64,000 nt of DNA from Dendrophyllia cribrosa (GCA_024195265.1 JAJLRJ010000010.1:35857626-35921625), one strand, 5' to 3'. Positions 12,700 through 24,277 are shown, numbered from the stretch's first letter. The notes: generated by a model not told the origin, from the sequence alone. Numbers and translations are program-made.

Positions 12700-13460
12700 A
12701 TAAATCCGAGTGGGCTTGGGTAGGAAGTAATTAGAACTAGATGATGCCCCCTCTAGTTGTTACCATCGGTCATATGACCAGAAGGTCATGTGCTAGTCAT
12801 TCGTCTCGGTTCAACTGCGAGTTTAGACGTTCTTTTGTTCTCCTTCCTCCTCCCCATGGCCGGTCCACCTCTACTTTGGATTTTTTATCTAGACGTTCAG
12901 GCGTTTTCTGTGCCCTCGCCTTTACTGGGCCAGGTTATGTATTTATCACTTTTCAAGGAAAGCTTGATATTTTGAATAAAAGCGGCTATGAGCCTGTGTG
13001 TGTGTGGGGGGGGGGGGGGGGGGGGGGGGGGTGGTACTCTGCAAATGTTTGGACGGGGGTGTGCCGCTGGGACTCTGAGACCCTTAACTTATACTAGACC
13101 ATTCTAGCTGCATTTTGCAACCCTATTCTAGACTAAACACCGAAAAACCCTACTCTATCCTAGATCTATTCCAGACTTGCTATTTTCCAGAAACTCGTTC
13201 ACTATCACAGTCCAACATGCCAGGGGTCAGTAAAAATGCCGTACTTCCCGCCGTACCGATTTTTAAATGCCATTTGCCAGTAAACCTCGTCTAAACTAAA
13301 TTCTTCACGCAACTGATCAGTTTTGCGGAAAATGTACCCTATTCTAGACCAAAATTCTCTCATTACTATACCCTAACCCAGACTAAACTGCCCGAAAACC
13401 ATACCCTTCACAGCGGCGCATACCTATATAGCGCATATATGGGAGTACCCCCCCGGGGGT
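12700..13460. repeat. Dispersed repeat with 26-bp poly-G tract
   Basis: The part 13,040-13,450 (CCCTATTCTAGACTAAAC-type repeats, GCATTTTGCAACCCTA, TATAGCGCATATATGGGAG) recurs in the same orientation at about 38,090-38,400. A run of 26 G lies at 13,006-13,031 after a short TG repeat. I see no gene here. Confidence 0.65.
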
Positions 13461-13845
13461 GGACTAGAAAGCGATGGAAGGGAAAAGGTATAAATAAATA
13501 TAATTTGCTTCAAAAATCTAATTAAACCAAGATTTTACCTAAGCAAAACAAGAAATAGAAGTTCATAAAGACTTCTGATATAACTTTCATAAAGTTTTTT
13601 TCCAAATTGTGTCAGCAATGGTCTTAGTAATGACGCATGTTTTTTTGTCAGTTGTTAATGTTTCAGTGGTTGATTGACGACTGGAGTGAGAATGGCCAGG
13701 CCAAGCTCCTTTCATACCGGAACTTCGTGTTTATTTCTCATACTCTCTCTCTCTGTCGCTCTCTCGAGGGTGGGGCAAAAAAATTACGCCTGTTCTGCAA
13801 GATCTCATTTTATTACTTTCTTCCTTGACTAATCTGGAATCTTAA

Positions 13846-14028
13846 GGGTGCGTTCCTTTGGGATGATCCGGATCCGGATCACTGATCCAAGATCACACGG
13901 ATCATGCTGCATCAAAGGAACCGATGAATCCTTGTCCAGAGTGGATTCGTCGGTTCCTTTGATGCTTCATGATCCGAGTGATCTTGGATCAGTGATCCGG
14001 ATCCATATCATCCCAAAGGAACACACCC
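13846..14028. mobile_element. Palindromic MITE with TAA target duplication (Harbinger-like)
   Basis: The terminal inverted repeats GGGTGCGTTCCTTTGGGATG and its complement extend through ~80-bp arms rich in GATCC. TAA flanks both sides (13,843-13,845 and 14,029-14,031). A 3-bp TWA duplication is the usual mark of PIF/Harbinger elements; the superfamily is inference from that alone. Confidence 0.75.
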
Positions 14029-14457
14029 TAATTAGTGTAATCAATCTTTGCGCAAGATAAACAATCGCGAAATGTAATCAGGTAATGTGCTAAAAGCCAC
14101 TTTACAAATCGATTCACACCAATTTTCTAACGTTTTCAAAAACAATTCTCGATCGATAGCACTGTTGAAAAATTTCCTTGACCAATAAAAAGAAAAAAAA
14201 GAGTCAAATGTAAAGAAGAAAAAAAGCGATCTTTCAGCATGGATCAGGGAATTGGATAACCTGCTATTTAAAAAATGTGGCAATGTTTTTCTTTGGCGCG
14301 ACTGAACCACCCGCGCGACGCTGTACAAATAAAAAAATAAAATTGACGTAGGTTGAATAGATGCCATTTTAATTTGCAATTCAATTTTTGCAGTTTTGTT
14401 TTCGCTTGGATTGCGAGCTGTCTTAATAAATCCTGTTCAGTCATCCATTCTAACATC

Positions 14458-17400
14458 ATGGCCAATATATCATTACTTGGAGTACTGATGGTTACTTCAT
14501 GCGTTGCTGCAGGTACTGTATCCTAAATTTATATCGTAAATAAGTGAATCGGAATCGATTTTCTGTTGAAAAAGCCGATCGAAGCGAACTGAATAAATTG
14601 ACCGATGCGGTGGTTGATTCAGAAAGAAGTTGCCCTTGCCTTTTATGAATGAAAGTTTAATTCGCCGTTGAAACTAAATTAGTTACTTACATTGGATCAC
14701 TAGTCGTGATGTTTTTGAAATAGCATGATGAAATGGGGACATTTGCCAGGATTTGTTTTTATTTGTTCGCCGTTCGTAAAAAAAAAAACAGAAGCAAGTT
14801 TCATGGCGTAGTTAAGCTTACTTCACTATAGGACCAGTTTACATTTTGAAAACCTCGATCAGTTCTCTTTGAAAACGCGAAGCCAGACCTATTTACTTTT
14901 ATTAACCTCAGTTCGTTTCATTAATTTTAAAATTCAGTCCTCCGTTTGAAAAACCGACAGCTGTAGGGGCTGACACATTATGGCGGCATAATTTCGAGCA
15001 TAATACTATAGGTGGAGCATCGAGCATAATGCCGGCATAATAGTGCTATTTTGCCGACATAATAGTGCCATTTTGCGACATATATAACAATTTTTTTTTT
15101 TAGAGCTACTATCATCCGTTTATTAAGTAAAAACTACAAAATTTCAATCTATTTTAATGTTCTACGTGGTTTCCGTTTCTATTCACACTGCATACATTAA
15201 AGTGACGCATATAAGATCAACACGTGTGAATAAATTATCACTTTGGCTCAACTGCAGCTCGGTTCGGTGTGCTCCAGTTCGTGTCGCTCGAATAGTTGGA
15301 ATCTCCTTGCCTCGTGTTATTTCTTTACTTGGATGGCGAATGTACAATACCCTGGCCCGGTTCGTGGTCGTCTGAGACCTATACAAGTGGATGGATTGCA
15401 AGCGGGCGCGGAACAAGCGGCCCAAAATGTTCAAGTGTTCGAGTCTCTCAGTTTTCCAGCGCGAAGGAGGAAAGGGGGAACGATTTTTCCTGCTACGAAC
15501 ACGAATTTTCCAGCAAGCAGAATTGACGACTGGAATTGGCACTGTCCATGAACATGGCTGACCGAAGAGCTGCTAATGTACAGTTCCCGCAACGAGCGCC
15601 GGAACAAGTTCAACCGGGACAGAACCCAGCGCAAGCACAAGTTCAGCGACGACAAAATCCCGCGCCACAGGTTCGACAAGGGCAGAATCCAGTGCCACAA
15701 GTTCAGCAAGGACAGAACCCCGCGCCACAAGTTCAGCAAGGACAGAACCCTTCGCCACAAGTTCAGCAAGGACGGAACCCTGCGCCACAAGTTCAGCAAG
15801 GCCAAAATCCCGCGCCACAGGTTCAGCAAGGCCAAAATCCCGCGCCACAGGTTCAGCAAGGGCAGAATCCCGCACCACAAGGCTAGGGCTTGTCGGCGGA
15901 GGAAAAACTTGAGGTGAATTTTCGCTTTAACACGTGTTAGTTCTGAAATTGTTGGCCACGGAAGTAATACTTTTTTGAGAGTGATGCGCGATGGGAAATG
16001 TTATTGGCCACGGAGTGGACTCGTAAGAGTTTTTTATTTGCGATAATGGCCATTGCGTAGGCCACAGAATTAGGACTCCTTGTGAATTTGTTATCGCAAA
16101 TAATGGTCATGTTTTATATTGACCACGGCACTCCTGAGATATGTGAAATGTATTGGCCGCGGAGTTGACTCGTAAGAGTCTATTGTTTGCGATAATGGCC
16201 ATTGCGTCGGCCACGGAGTAAGAACTCCTTGTGAGTTTGTTATTGCAAATAAGGGTCATATTTTCGGCTGACTACGGAACCCCTTGAGATATGTGAAATG
16301 GTATTGGCCACGGGGGTGAAACTTGTAAGAGTGTATTATATACAAATGTGAAATGTTATTGGCCACGGAACAAGAGTTTGTTTACGCAGATGTGATATGT
16401 TATTGGCCACGGAGTGAAACGCGCAAGAGTTTGTTTATGCAGATGTGATATGTTATTGGCCACGAAGTGAAACGCGCAAGAGTTTGTTTATGCAGATGTG
16501 ATATGTTATTGGTTACGAAGTGAAACGCGCAAGAGTTTGTTTATGCAGATGTGATATGTTATTGGCCACGAAGTGAAACGCGCAAGAGTCTGTTTATGCA
16601 GATGTGATATGTTATTGGCCACGAAGTGAAACGCGCAAGAATTGTTTATGCAGATGTGATATGTTATTGGCCACGAAGTGTAATGCGCAAGAGCTTGTTT
16701 ATGCAGATGTGATATGTTATTGGCCACGAAGTGAAACTCGTAAGAGATTGTTATATGCAAATGTGAAATGTTATTGGCCACGGAAGTGAGACTCGTAATT
16801 GTTTGTTATGTTCTGGAAGATGTGAATATTATTGGCCACGGATTGAAACTCGTCAGAATTTGCTATAATTTTTTAAATGTGAATATTATTGGTGATAAAG
16901 ACCATGAGAAGATATTGGGTATTATGGCAAAAGTTGAGAAGAGCAACAGGAGTCAGCCGCAACCAATGCCACTGTCACATGCGAGGAGGTCAAATGCCCC
17001 ATATGTTCGCTGCTATAGTTGTGGGAAGCTTGGGCATATCGCTGTCAATTGTTTCAAAAGAAGGAGGGAACAGCGCGGACGCCCGTCTGAACCTGCTTCC
17101 CGATCTAGGAACATTAACAATAACAAGTGAACATGTGTTATATCTAAGATCGCAAAGAACAGAACTTGTTTACTATTGCGTCAGAAATTGCTGACTATGT
17201 AATGCTGTATTTCAATAAATACTGTATAATGTGGCAATGAATCGCTATTCTACGTTCATTCACCCTTGCCTCTCGTTTTAGGAATTTTCTTCTTCCTTTT
17301 CCTCTAGTAGAGAAGTGGCAGTTGTGAAAAAGAGTATCTAAACACACTCCCCCAGTCTATTGCTGGGTCATGACTGTCACCCCTCTGCTAACCTCTGTTC

Positions 17401-19742
17401 CCTTTCTTATTATTCCTTTGTTTTCATACCTAGATCACCACAAGTCTCCCTTGGGAATGGGAGTTTGACCCACAGTTCGATGAAAAAGTTGCACAATATG
17501 CAAAGATGCCGCAAAAGCCAATCACGTAGGTGGATTGGATGGGAACGTCACTGGGGGTTAGCTCAGGGGTGACAGTCCGGGAACTTTCAGAACAATACAT
17601 ACACAGTGATAAATGGAGAAGAATTAGCGGACCCAGCAAAATTATTATTTAGAGATCCAAACGCCTTTCGCGCAGGTGAACTCCACAAACACTACGGTGC
17701 GGACCTGGCTGAGATCATGGATCACGTGGGATGGTCAAGGCGCCACACGGCGTTGTACTACATGCAACTGGCGAAAGTCTTAAATCCAGCAGGGGCTTCG
17801 GCAAGGCTTGCCTCGAGTGTTGGCTCCGAGCCATCTGCCTCCTGGCAAGACATTAATGAGCTAAAACGTTTTGTGTGTGCCTTCCCCGCAACCAATCAGG
17901 GGAAAGGAACCTACGCAGAAGAGTGCCTGTGAGGTACGATGAAAATCTACCTCCCAGAGTTAGGGTATTGGATCGGGGTTTAGTTTTGGGGAGTTATGAT
18001 TTGGTTCAGGAAGAGGGATGCCCTCTTTCGACGGTCCAACGTTGGTCTCCTTAGGTGGCTGTTTAGTATTGGGGAGGAGCCCATCGTTGACCGGGTAGAT
18101 AGAAACAGACTTAGTGACATTAAGTAACAGGAGCCAAATTTATCCCCAATCTTATTGCGGTACGACAATGGATGCGGTGTTGGATAGTTTACTATTCACA
18201 CTGCATACATTAAAGTGACGCATATAAGATCAACACGTGTGAATAAATTATCACTTTGGCTCAACTGCAGCACGGGGAGGGATTGTGCGGGTACGGGGCG
18301 ACGAGGTGCTTACGGGCAAGCCCTGGGAACTAATGCTAGACTAGTTATCTTTCCCTCCCTCCCACCCTTACTTTTTTCCCACACTGTGACCGTTGTCGCG
18401 TCGCCAAATTTATCCCCAATCTTATTGCGGTACGACAATGGATGCGGTGTTGGATAGTTTACTATTGAGCACTGGAGGCTTGTTCCCAGTGCATCCTCAA
18501 GCGGGTTTAGCTCTTTAGGCCTGGTTACTCTCATTATGCCAGGCTCGTTACATGTATTAACTTCCCTAATTTACTCGAAATCCTTTGGATTAAATGTTCA
18601 TATTGTGTTACTAATTTATTATGAAAATAGTTTTTATTTTCGCGTTTCACGGGATCCGGGAAAAAAAATTTAACGGCATAATTACGAGCATAATAGCAAC
18701 AGTCGAGCGTAATTTGGAGCATAATAGTCCGTTTTGAGGGCAATGCCAAAAAGCATAATACTCGATTTTAGGAGCATAATGTGTCAACCCCTAACCGACA
18801 GGTCAGATATGTGAATAATACCGAACAACGCCGGGAGAATGGCAATGGCCGCCAAGCTTTATTAATTCGCAAAGGGGCCAAATGAAAACAAACTGCAAAG
18901 GAGCCAACTGTATGTGGCCAAGTGAACATGCAGATCTAACTAGCTGGAACTTCAGTCTTCGACTTAAACAGTGTTCCATTTGGCAAATTGCTTTGTTTAA
19001 AAGTCCTTTCAAGCAAAATGTTGCATCCTGGTATTTTGGACGGTTCGATTTAACAGGATTCTCAACTGGCAATTTTTGAACAAGGAGGCAGTTGAATGTT
19101 AAGACTTTCCTTTGGACATAACCGGACAATGCAATCCTTAACTTATCATTTGATGAGATGTACTTCAGTCAGAACATGGAAAGGCAACATTCTGAAACCG
19201 ACTGGCACTATAATTTTTCATATCAATATAAACAAATAACAATAATATTTATTCAGGCTTGTTCACCAGCACTGGGCCACTGAATGGAGATCTTAATGTT
19301 TACTAAAACTATGAAAAAGAAAAAGAAAACAAAGCATTCTCCTTTTTTCTAATTTACAGTTTTCTCGCTGCAATGCTACCGTTGCGTTCGCGAAGACAAT
19401 CCCGACGCTCTCAAATACTGCGAATTATCGACTTCCGGGTTAGGCAATAACGAAAAGGTGAACTGTTCATCCGACCAAGACCGTTGCATGATCGTAAAAA
19501 CCATTCTCAAGGACGGTTCTGTAACCACCTTTAGACGAGATTGTACCTCTACAGAAAAGTGTTTGGAGAAATGTTCGTCCCCTGACTCAGAAGGGAGAGT
19601 TATATGCGGTTCTTGCTGCGAAGAAGACCTGTGTAACAAGGGAGAGGGACCTACGGCATCTGAACTGTCAGGAACATCCAGGATCATAATAACCAGGGGC
19701 CTGTACATGCTTGGGGCATTTGTTATGTGGTTCTTGATGTGA
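14458..19742 (+). CDS. Ly6/uPAR three-finger domain protein, GPI-anchored (two exons)
   Basis: Exon 1 is 14,458-14,512 and exon 2 is 19,360-19,742. Joined in frame (phase 1) they encode 145 residues. Residues 1-18 (MANISLLGVLMVTSCVAA) are a signal peptide. The mature part opens with LQCYRC and closes with CGSCCEEDLCN, the CC(x)nCN ending that defines Ly6/three-finger folds, with about ten cysteines. A hydrophobic tail (LYMLGAFVMWFLM) directly before the stop suggests GPI anchoring. Family members act as secreted or surface ligands and modulators of receptors; the partner here is unknown. The ATG chosen gives the only good signal peptide. Ly6 genes usually have a further intron inside the domain; here the whole domain is in one exon. 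The 4.8-kb intron is filled by nested transposons. Confidence 0.85.
15548..15886 (+). CDS. Pro/Gln-rich tandem-repeat ORF of the retroelement (gag-like)
   Basis: An ORF of 112 codons starting with MNMADRR. From about residue 20 it is made of 10-residue repeats of the form VQQGQNPAPQ, encoded by a 30-bp DNA repeat (15,600-15,885). The position downstream of repeat A1 suggests it is the N-terminal, disordered part of the element's gag-like protein. The repeat also keeps other frames open, so function is inference. It may no longer be expressed as a full gag. Confidence 0.5.
   Translation: MNMADRRAANVQFPQRAPEQVQPGQNPAQAQVQRRQNPAPQVRQGQNPVPQVQQGQNPAPQVQQGQNPSPQVQQGRNPAPQVQQGQNPAPQVQQGQNPAPQVQQGQNPAPQG
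15948..16885. repeat. 53-bp minisatellite inside the retroelement
   Basis: Repeats of a 53-bp unit containing GTTATTGGCCACGAAGTGAA and GCAAGAGTTTGTTTATGCAG are nearly identical between 16,340 and 16,790 and more degenerate on both sides. The short ORFs in this block on both strands are by-products of the repeat. Confidence 0.85.
16888..17130 (+). pseudogene. CCHC zinc-knuckle gag fragment
   Basis: The frame ending at 17,130 contains CYSCGKLGHIAVNC, a perfect C-x2-C-x4-H-x4-C retroviral-type zinc knuckle. It is followed by a basic tail (FKRRREQRGR) typical of nucleocapsid-like domains. The frame runs upstream into the 53-bp repeat, so the true start is unclear. AATAAA follows at about 17,214. 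Confidence 0.7.
17573..17932 (+). pseudogene. Tyrosine recombinase C-terminal fragment
   Basis: An open frame without a start codon after a stop at 17,570. It contains FRAG, then HVGWSRRHTALYYMQ, fitting the R...HxxW...Y order of a tyrosine recombinase active-site end, and then LNPAGASARL. A short coding-like piece in another frame lies just upstream (17,427-17,525, WEWEFDPQFDEKVAQYAK). The N-terminal half of the enzyme is missing, so the copy is not functional. Assignment to DIRS/Ngaro is supported by the surrounding split direct repeats. Confidence 0.6.
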
Positions 19743-19980
19743 TCATGACATGAACACTAGTGTTTTATGTTCCATTATATTGTTTATAGACTGTAGACTT
19801 ATAGACTTAGACTCGAAGCATTCTCGTCTCTAAAGCCTTCGTCGTTTGGACACGTAGTCGGTAAAATCAACTGATGTCTCTGGGCGCAACCAATACCGGA
19901 TGTCGTGAAATTTCGGACATCCGGTTGCGCATAAGCAGTAGTTACAAATAGCATTGCTCATGTTGAAAACTAACCCCAGG

Positions 19981-20167
19981 CCATTCTCGTCCCCAGAGAA
20001 CAAAAGAAAGAATATTCCGGAAATAGAATACCCTGCGTAGTAGTTTACTGTTTTAACTCGTGGTGCGCATTCATTTTTTATCAGCCAGTGAAAAAAATAG
20101 AATTTTTACTCGCGACCAGATCCCCTCGTTGAGAGGGAAAAACGAGGGGCTCTGGGGACGAGAATGG
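19981..20167. mobile_element. Inverted-repeat MITE
   Basis: CCATTCTCGTCCCCAGAG at 19,981 is mirrored by CTCTGGGGACGAGAATGG near 20,150. A separate hairpin GCGCAACC...GGTTGCGC lies just before at about 19,885-19,930. A related end (GACTCGTCCCCAGT) forms the next element at 20,606. Confidence 0.65.
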
Positions 20168-20605
20168 ACTCAAACTGCCACCGCACGGTTATTTTTGTTG
20201 TACACGGTATTTTTTTTTAATATAAAAGCGTTTATTCGTAAAATCATCGCGCTAAAAAGCGAATTGCGATATTACTACAAAGAATATTAATTAATCTAAA
20301 AGGTTTACAAGGTTTATCTATGGGGCTGGGCCTTACAATTTCAAATAAATAAAAGTGAAATTTACATGTTGAGACTAATTAACATATCATACTAATATAA
20401 GATACGCATGCGTACGGCGGAGAATGTGTAGCCGTACCCCTTGAAGCTTACAGTTTCAGTGTTTTACGGCGTTCGGCTTTGTTTTAAACAGAAACAAATC
20501 AACGTTTTGACGTACTATCCGATAGCAGTCTCAAGAAAAGCGTTAATAGAGTGTCAAAGGTGTCAAAAAAAGTTTATTTTAAATCTCTATGACGGTCATT
20601 CGGAA

Positions 20606-20734
20606 CTGACTCGTCCCCAGTCGTCTCTCAATTAACGAGAGGAGCGCCCCCTTCGATCGCGCTTCTCTCGTTCCTTGTCTATCCCCGACGCGCGTCTTCC
20701 GCGTCTTGCCTAGAAAGACCACTGGGGACGAGTC
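20606..20734. mobile_element. Inverted-repeat MITE
   Basis: TGACTCGTCCCCAGT at the left end is mirrored by ACTGGGGACGAGTCA at the right, with about 100 bp between. This is the same family as 19,981-20,167. No coding content. Confidence 0.65.
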
Positions 20735-21369
20735 AGATGGCAGATAGTAAATTGATAGTAAATCGATAGCGAATGTTTAACAAGCCATGGATCATTCCTT
20801 TGTTCGTCTTAGTTCTTAATATATAACATAGTAAAGAATGATTCTGTTTGATAAAAGGGATTTGTACTTGAAGCATATCTATACTCTCATCTTAGTAAGA
20901 AAATGGACTTAAAAAACAAAACGAATTATTTTTTACCAGACTAGAGCACAATCGCCATCTTGTCTCACCGACTACTCTTGTGCGTGAGCTTCACGCGCGC
21001 GATAATGATAGCTCGCAAGCAGGTCCTCTTATTGGGGTTTTGCAAGACTTTTATATGAGCATCGGACAAAACATATCCTGTTTCAGTTTTTAACTTGTGT
21101 CGCAACCGAACTAGCCTATATGAACAGGCCTTCTCAGTGTGGGGGTATGACGAAAGTAGATAGCGGCGAAAAGAAAACTCGCGAGGAAAAGTCGGCGAGC
21201 GAAGCGAGCCGTGGAAAAACTGGGGAGAGGGGAAGAGGCAGGGATTTCCTTTTACCCACCCCCTCCCAGTTCGCCGTTTTTTTTTTCGCCCTACAACCGA
21301 ACATCGTGCTTTGTAATGAAGAAAACGCGGTGTAGTCTTCTACTATTCAACGTTATGAGATAAATTGGG

Positions 21370-21490
21370 TCAGTTTCTTGGTGTTGCGGAAGCCATTGTT
21401 GGTTAGCTTTTGTGTTGTGGTGTGGGTATTGTTCAGTGTCTTTTGAATCTTTTGTTTTACGTTATTTGGTGATCACACCATCCGCAAACT
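21370..21490. mobile_element. Small MITE, copy lacking its right terminal repeat
   Basis: Starts GTTTCTTGGTGTTGCGGA and matches 22,000-22,128 over about 110 bp. It ends CATCCGCAAACTACC instead of the complete inverted repeat seen in the other copy. Confidence 0.7.
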
Positions 21491-21617
21491 ACCGATAAAT
21501 TGCATCGTGTAACTTGGTTTGTCGTGCCTATAAAGTTGTGACCAAGTATGACCAAAATGGGCTAAAATTGTAACCAAGTCGGGACAAAATTGTTACATAG
21601 TCGTGCCAAATTGTGAC

Positions 21618-21895
21618 CAAGAGAGAAGAGAAGCTCGAAGAGAAGAGAAGAGATCTCTTCGAAGAGAAGAGAAGGGAACTGAAGTGAATAGAAGAGAAGA
21701 GAAGGGAACGGAAGAGAAGATAAGAGAAGGGAAGTGAAGAGAAGGGAAGTATAGCGAAGGGAAGGGAAGTGAAGGGAAGGGAAGGGAAGGGAAGTGTAGG
21801 GAAGGGAAGGGAAGTGAAGGGAAGGGAAGGAAACAGAAGGGAAGAGAAGAGAAAAGAAAAGAAAAGAGAAGGAAAGGATAGGGAAGGGAAGGAAA
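21618..21895. repeat. GA-rich low-complexity tract
   Basis: About 280 bp of GAAGA / GGGAAG repeats, purine-only on the + strand for long stretches. The Ser/Phe/Leu-rich ORFs read on the minus strand are low-complexity artefacts. Such tracts can adopt triplex (H-DNA) structure. Confidence 0.9.
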
Positions 21896-21999
21896 GCCTC
21901 AAGCAGTTTATGGCCTGGGTTTAAAGTCTGTTCGGAAAATATGGTTGACACTTAATATCTTCGGCTAGATTGACTAGACCAGATTGAAATTTTCGGTTG

Positions 22000-22128
22000 T
22001 TTCTTGGTGTTGCGGAAGCCATTGTTGGTTAGCTTTTGTGTTGTGGTGTGGGTATTGTTCAGTGTCTTTTGAATCTTTTGTTTTATGTCATTTGGTGATC
22101 ACACCATCCGCAACACCAAGAAACTACC
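22000..22128. mobile_element. Small MITE, complete copy
   Basis: GTTTCTTGGTGTTGCGGA at the left is exactly mirrored by TCCGCAACACCAAGAAAC at the right. The unit is about 125 bp. The truncated copy at 21,370 and this one flank the GA-rich tract as direct repeats. Confidence 0.75.
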
Positions 22129-22536
22129 AAATTTTCCCTGAATGTTAATCTCTACGTCTTCTTCTGCCTTAACGCACAAGTTTGGTCACGTGACATGTCA
22201 CGTGATCAAAATTTAAAAATTAAGCAAATCGGCGATATGCTAGCGAATTTTCTTCGTATAGGTGGTTTTCATGTTACGTCATCGCCGCCATGCTGGTGGA
22301 CATAAACAATAGTTCTCTCATTAGCTCCTTTTGTTCGTCCACCAGCATTTGTTCGTTTCACTATTGTTATCTATGTCTCTTGAGATTGGTTGCAAACCAC
22401 CTATAGTTAAATAAATTAGCTTTTCCAATGGAGGTATATATATTAACCGTCTAAAGGGAAGAGTACATTTCAATCTAAAAATGCCTTCTTCATCGTACGT
22501 GAAGAAGGTTGGTTTGGCCAGCCGAAATAAAGTATA

Positions 22537-23200
22537 CTCATTTACCACTGATTTCACTGTTACGCGACCCTTCGAATCAAAACTACTTTGAGCAATTTCA
22601 ATTTACTCTGCCGTCAATCATACCTAGAAGGAGGAGTTTGTATACTCCTGATTTGCATCGGGCATATCAAATTAGTGAGCTCCTCTGGCGTTGGACGTTT
22701 TATCGGCTTCAAAAGTTTGCATCGAAAAAAATTCGACGACTAGAGATGGGGAAAACCTCCTTCAATTTCCATGGAATATTTCATTAAGATACTGGCAAAA
22801 TCGACTCCGCTGGCGAGCCGAGAAGTTTGAGCTTTTCCTGTTGTTATCCGTTTTCGGTCATGCATCAACGGTAATAATATGCAAATGTAAACTGACAGTC
22901 AGTGTATGTGGAAAACGAATGTAGTAACGACGGAAAATACCAGCGGAGTCGATTTTGCCAGCATCTGAATGAAATATTCCATGGAAGTTGAAGGAGGTTT
23001 TCCCCATCTCTAGTCATTGAATTTTTTTCGATGCAAACTTTTGAAGCCGATAAAACGTGCAACGCCAGAGGAGCTCACTAATTTAATATGCCCGATACAA
23101 ACTCCTCCTACTAGATATGATTGACGGCAGAGTAAATTGAAATTGCTCAAAGTAGTTTTGATTCGAAGGGTCGCGTAACAGTGAAATCAATGGTAAACTT
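22537..23200. mobile_element. Foldback element, ~270-bp inverted arms
   Basis: The arm at about 22,537-22,812 is repeated as its reverse complement at about 22,937-23,200 with few mismatches. The spacer is about 125 bp. The outer ends read TTTACCACTGATTTCACTG and the inverse of it. ORFs in the arms (22,509-22,924 +, 22,865-23,062 -) are mirrored shadows and not genes. Superfamily unknown. Confidence 0.8.
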
Positions 23201-23840
23201 CAAAAATCTACGTTGTATCGATCTCTGCCTTTACAATAATTTTCAATTATTAAGCCAATTAGATCACTAGTTTGATGCTTGTTTTCTTCTGAGAGCTTTT
23301 TTCGCTATTGGGTTTTTTAAAGGTCTTTTAAGAATGAGGATGTTTAAAAACATGCACATTCTCTGCATTGTTCGCAATATGAGACGACAACAGTCCGTGT
23401 ACACATTATTTACGTGCGATCGGACGCCAGCACATAGCAGACGCCTCTGGTTGCTGCTATAAGTTTTATTCCATCAACAAGACAAATATCTTTGTAAAAA
23501 GATTAAAGGCAAATAGAGTTTGCATAACAAAATTGTACAGCAACTCGGTTTATTCTTTGAGTCAAGCAAGGGATCGAATGAAACAAAAGAAACGGCAAAC
23601 TGATCCTTACGGCAGAAAAACAGAAGTAGAAGCAAATAAAATTAAATTAAATTGAATATAATAGTTCCCAATATTTCGCTTTGCAAAACAAAGCTTCTTC
23701 AGGGGCTAGCACTATAAATGATTACAACTGTAAAAACGTCATACAAGTGGTTTTGAACAGCTAAAGAATAACAAAAACAATGAATATGATTGGCGAAGGG
23801 TTTGACAGGCGATAAACTAAACTGACTAGTGATGAGAAAG

Positions 23841-23975
23841 TTAATGAAACTCGTCGCGTCTGTTGATTCCAAGTGGTTCTAACGTCTTTGCTTTGTCTAT
23901 GAGAAATGCTTCACGCGCTAGGGAATGCGTGATGTGCCTAAAGAAATCTGAGCGCAACACTATCTTTTTTCCTAA
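23841..23975 (-). pseudogene. Penelope-like element 3' fragment (GIY-YIG-type end)
   Basis: Reading the minus strand, the frame ending at the stop 23,841-23,843 gives SDFFRHITHSLAREAFLIDK followed by AKTLEPLGINRRDEFH. This resembles the end of the GIY-YIG endonuclease region of Penelope-like retroelements (E..LI...T..P.G.N.R). The adjoining sequence TTTGCAAAACAAAGCTTCTTCAGGGG (positions about 23,681-23,706) lies 3' of it. Only the 3' tip of the element is present. Confidence 0.55.
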
Positions 23976-24277
23976 AATAACGCAAGCGTTTACATATTGA
24001 CAAAATAACGCCAATATGGTTTCACTTTAAAAAAAATATCTTAAATTCGAAAAAAGGAAAAAGAAAAGATAGGGAATTGCTTGGTGTATTAATATGTTCC
24101 GCGAGTCTCTTCCGGGTGAAGTCCATTCCCTGGTATGAACTTTAATGTCAACATAATTATGCACTGGGACAATTCCCAGAAATCACGAGATTATAGACGA
24201 CAATTTACTGCAAAGCACGGAAGTAGATATGTTTATGACATCTATCTTTGCTTTGAATTGTAGTTAAATGTGCTGAT

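Larger units (their letters stand above)
15179..18466 (+). mobile_element. Decayed tyrosine-recombinase retroelement with split direct repeats (DIRS order, Ngaro/PAT-like)
   Basis: A 79-bp repeat A occurs at 15,179-15,257 and 18,192-18,270. A 64-bp repeat B occurs at 18,133-18,196 and 18,403-18,466. The order is A1-interior-B1-A2-B2, the split-direct-repeat layout of Ngaro/PAT-type elements. The interior carries a Pro/Gln-repeat gag-like ORF, a 53-bp minisatellite, a CCHC zinc-knuckle ORF and a tyrosine-recombinase C-terminus. I found no reverse transcriptase or RNase H, so it is internally deleted and non-autonomous. A2 continues for about 130 bp that A1 lacks. Confidence 0.72.
14964..18793. 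mobile_element. hAT-like inverted-repeat element, interrupted by a retroelement
   Basis: The left end TAGGGGCTGACACATTATG (14,964-14,982) is mirrored by CATAATGTGTCAACCCCTA (about 18,775-18,793). Both arms contain repeated GAGCATAAT / GGCATAATAG motifs. ACCGACAG occurs on both sides (left copy separated from the repeat by CTG), fitting an 8-bp hAT-type duplication. The interior 15,179-18,466 is a different, younger element. No hAT transposase remains, so this is a non-autonomous copy. Confidence 0.65.

Noticed and set aside
15179..18466. An LTR retrotransposon bounded by direct repeats
   Set aside because: The repeats are interleaved as A1...B1-A2-B2 and a tyrosine recombinase is present, which fits split direct repeats better than LTRs.
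21528..21951. Ser/Leu/Phe-rich minus-strand proteins
   Set aside because: They are translations of a GA-rich low-complexity tract.
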